A stretch of 55,447 bases of DNA, taken from Streptomyces regalis. Lineage in GTDB: Bacteria > Actinomycetota > Actinomycetes > Streptomycetales > Streptomycetaceae. Numbering within the stretch: position 1 is the first letter of the stretch; every line of letters begins with the position of its first letter. The stretch is taken from positions 1-55,447 of the forward strand of contig NZ_LLZG01000423.1 in NCBI RefSeq assembly GCF_001509475.1. Direction: 5' to 3'. Below, piece after piece: positions 53,144 through 55,447 of the stretch. Both the position numbers and the translations under genes were made by a program. The notes beneath the pieces are model-generated. The model made no database searches. It was not told where the DNA came from and was given only the letters and a program-made list of their open reading frames with translations.

Positions 53144-54174
53144 CCGGGCACTCCTTGTCCCCTGTACCGGTTCTGCGCGCCGCCCACGTACGCTGCACGG
53201 TCTTCGGCACCGTCCTCGTGGGCTTCGCCCGTGAGGTACTTGACGGTCTGTGCCGCCGCGAAGGCCGCCATCAGGGTCGAGTGGTAGCACTGGAGGAAGT
53301 CCGGCTCCGGGTCCGCTCCGGCCTCGTCCCAGGAGTCGGCTCGGGCGTCGCCCCGGGAGTCCGGGGCCTGCTGCGGGAGCGCGCCGGAGTCGTGCTGGGC
53401 CCGCGCGATCCGGGTCCAGGCGTGCTGAAGGGTCGCGTGGTCGGGCGGACGTGGGAGGCTCGCGGCCACGACCAACAACTCGCAGCCGAGGTCCCACATC
53501 CCGGCGTCCAGACAGGTGTCGAGCCAGGGCGGCAGCCAGTGGGCGAGGTAGGCGGCCAGGTCAGCGGGGACGCCCGCAGGGGTGCGGCCCCAGTCGGTGA
53601 GGTGGAAGACGACGTGGGTGAGCGCGTACCCGGCGGAGCGCTCGAACGTCCACGGCTCCGGCAGTCCGCCCAGCCAGGTGCGCCGCAGCGCCTCCGCGTC
53701 CCGCTCCGGGCGTCGGATGCCGCTGCGCCGCTCGGCTTTGAGGACGCCGAGCCGGCGGGTCGGTTCCTGCTCGGTGAGCCGCCAGCCGCGGGTGCGGGCC
53801 GTCGTGGCGGCGGCGGCCTCGTACCGGGGGTGCCGCAGCCCGGCCGAGGCGAAGACGGAGTAGATCTCCAGCGGGTATGTCGCGAAGGGTTCCGACTGCT
53901 GGAGTCGCAGGAAGAGCTCGCCACGGCCGGTCTGCTGCCAGGCGAACCGCAGCAGGTCCGAGGCGCACGTGTGCAGCGGATCGGACGGCGGGGTGTGCGC
54001 GCGTACGCTCGCGCATGTCTGAGCCAGTTCGCCGAGCGGTTTCCAGGTGGCGTCCACATGGCCGTCCGCGGTGAGCGCGTCCTCGCCCAACGCGAAGTCG
54101 CCCCGGTGCGCGGACAGCCATGCGAACGCGGCGGCTCCCACCTCGTGGATCTCCCTGACGCCCAGGGCGGTCAT
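53140..54174 (-). CDS. Uncharacterised helical protein, family paralogue A (DUF6895-like)
   Basis: A 344-aa paralogue of the following gene, with conserved FAWLSAHRGDF, WKPLGELAQTC, PTRRLGVLK, the block WLGGLPEPWTF then ALTHVVFHLTDWG, WDLGCELLVVAASLPRP and YHSTLMAAFAAAQTVKYL. An insertion rich in Asp/Glu/Gly lies before the last block. No signal peptide. Its ATG at 54174 overlaps the stop of the 236-aa gene and its stop overlaps paralogue B, so all are coupled. The duplication suggests a heterodimer or two sequential steps. Confidence 0.8.
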   Translation of the reverse strand: MTALGVREIHEVGAAAFAWLSAHRGDFALGEDALTADGHVDATWKPLGELAQTCASVRAHTPPSDPLHTCASDLLRFAWQQTGRGELFLRLQQSEPFATYPLEIYSVFASAGLRHPRYEAAAATTARTRGWRLTEQEPTRRLGVLKAERRSGIRRPERDAEALRRTWLGGLPEPWTFERSAGYALTHVVFHLTDWGRTPAGVPADLAAYLAHWLPPWLDTCLDAGMWDLGCELLVVAASLPRPPDHATLQHAWTRIARAQHDSGALPQQAPDSRGDARADSWDEAGADPEPDFLQCYHSTLMAAFAAAQTVKYLTGEAHEDGAEDRAAYVGGAQNRYRGQGVPG

Positions 54175-54881
54175 ACGAGCGCTCCGGCCGCCCGCACGAC
54201 CCGTGCCGCCTGGACCTGAAGGGCCACCCGGGGGTCGTTGCCGCCCATCAGTTCCACGAAGTCCAGCCCCGTTTCGAGGCCGAGTGTCTCCGGGACCCCG
54301 TCGATCAGGGTCAGCCAGCGTCCCGCTCCGGCCGCCTGTTGCCAGTCCCTGCGGCGCACGGCCCGCACGAAGCCCCGGGCCACGTCGACCGGGCGGCGCT
54401 GGGCGGCGCGGGCCACCGCGCAGTCCGCACCGGGCACGGCGAGGGGCGCCAGCACCGCGAGTTGGTGCGTCAGCACCTGCCACGTCGCCTCGTCGAGCCA
54501 GCCGGCGTCCTGTTCCGGGGGCTGGTCCCCGGCGGGTGTGCCGGCCAGGGATGTGTCGAGCCGGCGCAGGGTCCGACTCATCGCCCAGTGGCTCCACTTG
54601 ACGGTGGGTGCCGCGTCGGGGCGCGGCGGGAAGGCCTCCACCGTCCTGCGGAAGACGGCAAGTGCCTCCGGGGCGGGCGGAGTCGGGAAGAGTACGTGCG
54701 GCAGCAGCAGGTCTGCTCCCAACACACGTACGGCCGCGAGGGTGAGACTTCCCTCGACGTCGTCCATGGCCCCCGTGCCGGACATGCGCACGTGGTCTCC
54801 ACCCCGGAGGGCGGAGACCACGTCGGACGCAATGTCCTGCACCGCGCCCTGCAAGAGGGCCGAAGTGCCTGACTGCTCCAT
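54171..54881 (-). CDS. Uncharacterised protein of the peptide operon
   Basis: A 236-aa protein with no motif I recognise. It is helical, with SHWAMSRTLRRLDTSLAG, DEATWQVLTHQLAVLAPLAVPGADCAVARAAQRRPVDVARGFVRAVRRRDW and a C-terminal TGLDFVELMGG. ATG 54881 follows GGGAG; a TTG one codon earlier is possible. It starts 21 bp after the 61-aa peptide gene and is coupled by ATGA to paralogue A. Confidence 0.72.
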   Translation of the reverse strand: MEQSGTSALLQGAVQDIASDVVSALRGGDHVRMSGTGAMDDVEGSLTLAAVRVLGADLLLPHVLFPTPPAPEALAVFRRTVEAFPPRPDAAPTVKWSHWAMSRTLRRLDTSLAGTPAGDQPPEQDAGWLDEATWQVLTHQLAVLAPLAVPGADCAVARAAQRRPVDVARGFVRAVRRRDWQQAAGAGRWLTLIDGVPETLGLETGLDFVELMGGNDPRVALQVQAARVVRAAGALV

Positions 54882-54902
54882 CAAGCTGCTCCCGTCGGTC
54901 CG

Positions 54903-55088
54903 CTAGCCCTTCTTGGGGCGAGGGGTCGGCGGGGACAGCAGCAGCTTGGTGTCTGCGGAGAGCAGCGCCAGGGCGGCGCACTCCCGGCTGTCACGGTAGA
55001 CGCCGTCGGGTTCGGCAGGGTCAAGTGCCGCCTCTAGGTCGCTCCGGACGCCGGTGATGTCCTCGATCGCCTTGTCAATGGAAGGCAT
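54903..55088 (-). CDS. 61-aa peptide heading the operon (possible precursor peptide)
   Basis: A 61-residue protein. The N-terminal half is acidic and helical (PSIDKAIEDITGVRSDLEAAL), the middle has a single Cys (RDSRECAALALL), and the end is a Pro-rich basic tail (SPPTPRPKKG). The start is ATG 55088, nine bases after AGAGGAG; an in-frame ATG further upstream at 55115 is possible. It has the size and position of a RiPP precursor or a small regulatory subunit, but no cleavage motif is evident. First gene of the five-gene operon. Confidence 0.65.
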   Translation of the reverse strand: MPSIDKAIEDITGVRSDLEAALDPAEPDGVYRDSRECAALALLSADTKLLLSPPTPRPKKG

Positions 55089-55375
55089 ATCACCATCTCC
55101 TCTGGGGTCAGCCATAGCCTCCACAACCAAGGTCACCACATGGCCACAAAGCGCGCATCTTTTCCCAAGAGACGCGTTACGTCACTTCTCCAACATCTCG
55201 CCCGGACGTCGGCCAGGGCGTTCTCAAGGTCGCCCGCTCAGGCCCACGCGGTCACCGGCACGAACGACCTGTCCTGCCGGGACGTAAGTGTTCTGTAATC
55301 AGCTCCGGGCGCCGGGAGGGCCGTTCGTTCCGTTCAATGGGGTGACGGCGGATGGTTCTCAGGAGGAGGAACGGG

Positions 55376-55447
55376 ATGGGGCGGGTGCGGACCGTGCTGG
55401 TCAGGCCGTGGGTGGTCGGGTTGCTGGTGGTGGCTGTCGCGGGGGCC
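55376..55447 (+). CDS. N-terminus of an unidentified membrane or secreted protein (partial)
   Basis: The window ends 24 codons after an ATG with an excellent AGGAGGAGG site. The visible part, GRVRTVLVRPWVVGLLVVAV, is a basic start followed by a hydrophobic helix, so it is a signal peptide or first membrane segment. It is divergent from the peptide operon across a 287-bp region in which no further gene was seen. Confidence 0.55.
   Translation, partial: MGRVRTVLVRPWVVGLLVVAVAGA

Overview
The window is high-GC actinobacterial chromosome, almost certainly Streptomyces or a close relative. Coding is dense with strong third-position GC. GTG and TTG starts, ATGA/GTGA overlaps, and families typical of streptomycetes (streptogrisin-type protease, katG-fur pair, group 2 sigma factor, GH115, PL3 pectate lyase) support this. 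No rRNA, tRNA, CRISPR array, phage or PKS/NRPS genes were seen.

0-10 kb is accessory metabolism: a class III CoA-transferase, a short-chain dehydrogenase and its divergent XRE regulator (both carrying deletions), a lipoprotein, a fructosamine-kinase-like enzyme, a two-subunit exported molybdenum hydroxylase and an FAD monooxygenase. 10-16.5 kb is a hydroxyquinol-type aromatic pathway: a Fis/AAA regulator faces an operon of FAD hydroxylase, intradiol dioxygenase, maleylacetate reductase and a YceI fusion protein. 16.5-24.2 kb holds PPK2, a pectate lyase, a MarR-thioesterase-amidohydrolase module with a perfect palindromic operator, and glucarate dehydratase with a GntP permease behind a 35-bp palindrome.

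24.3-46.5 kb looks like a stress island. Archease and RtcB (RNA repair), two phosphoribosyltransferases, a PEBP protein, SseB, a group 2 sigma factor, a hemerythrin protein, a BON-domain protein and a metallophosphoesterase are scattered among unrelated genes. Many are preceded by GNNT-N14-16-GGGTAC, the promoter form known for the SigB family of Streptomyces. Archease and rtcB share an almost identical 30-bp promoter. A GH115 glucuronidase, an SDR, a MITE-like element, an FAD oxidoreductase and a polysaccharide pyruvyl transferase lie in between.

46.7-51 kb carries katG-furA and a secreted streptogrisin-like protease. 51.1-55.1 kb is a tightly coupled five-gene operon: a 61-aa peptide, a 236-aa unknown, two paralogues of an uncharacterised family and a serine hydrolase. 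This is the best candidate for an undescribed system. A further pattern is that at least five genes end inside short tandem repeats that multiply the stop codon.
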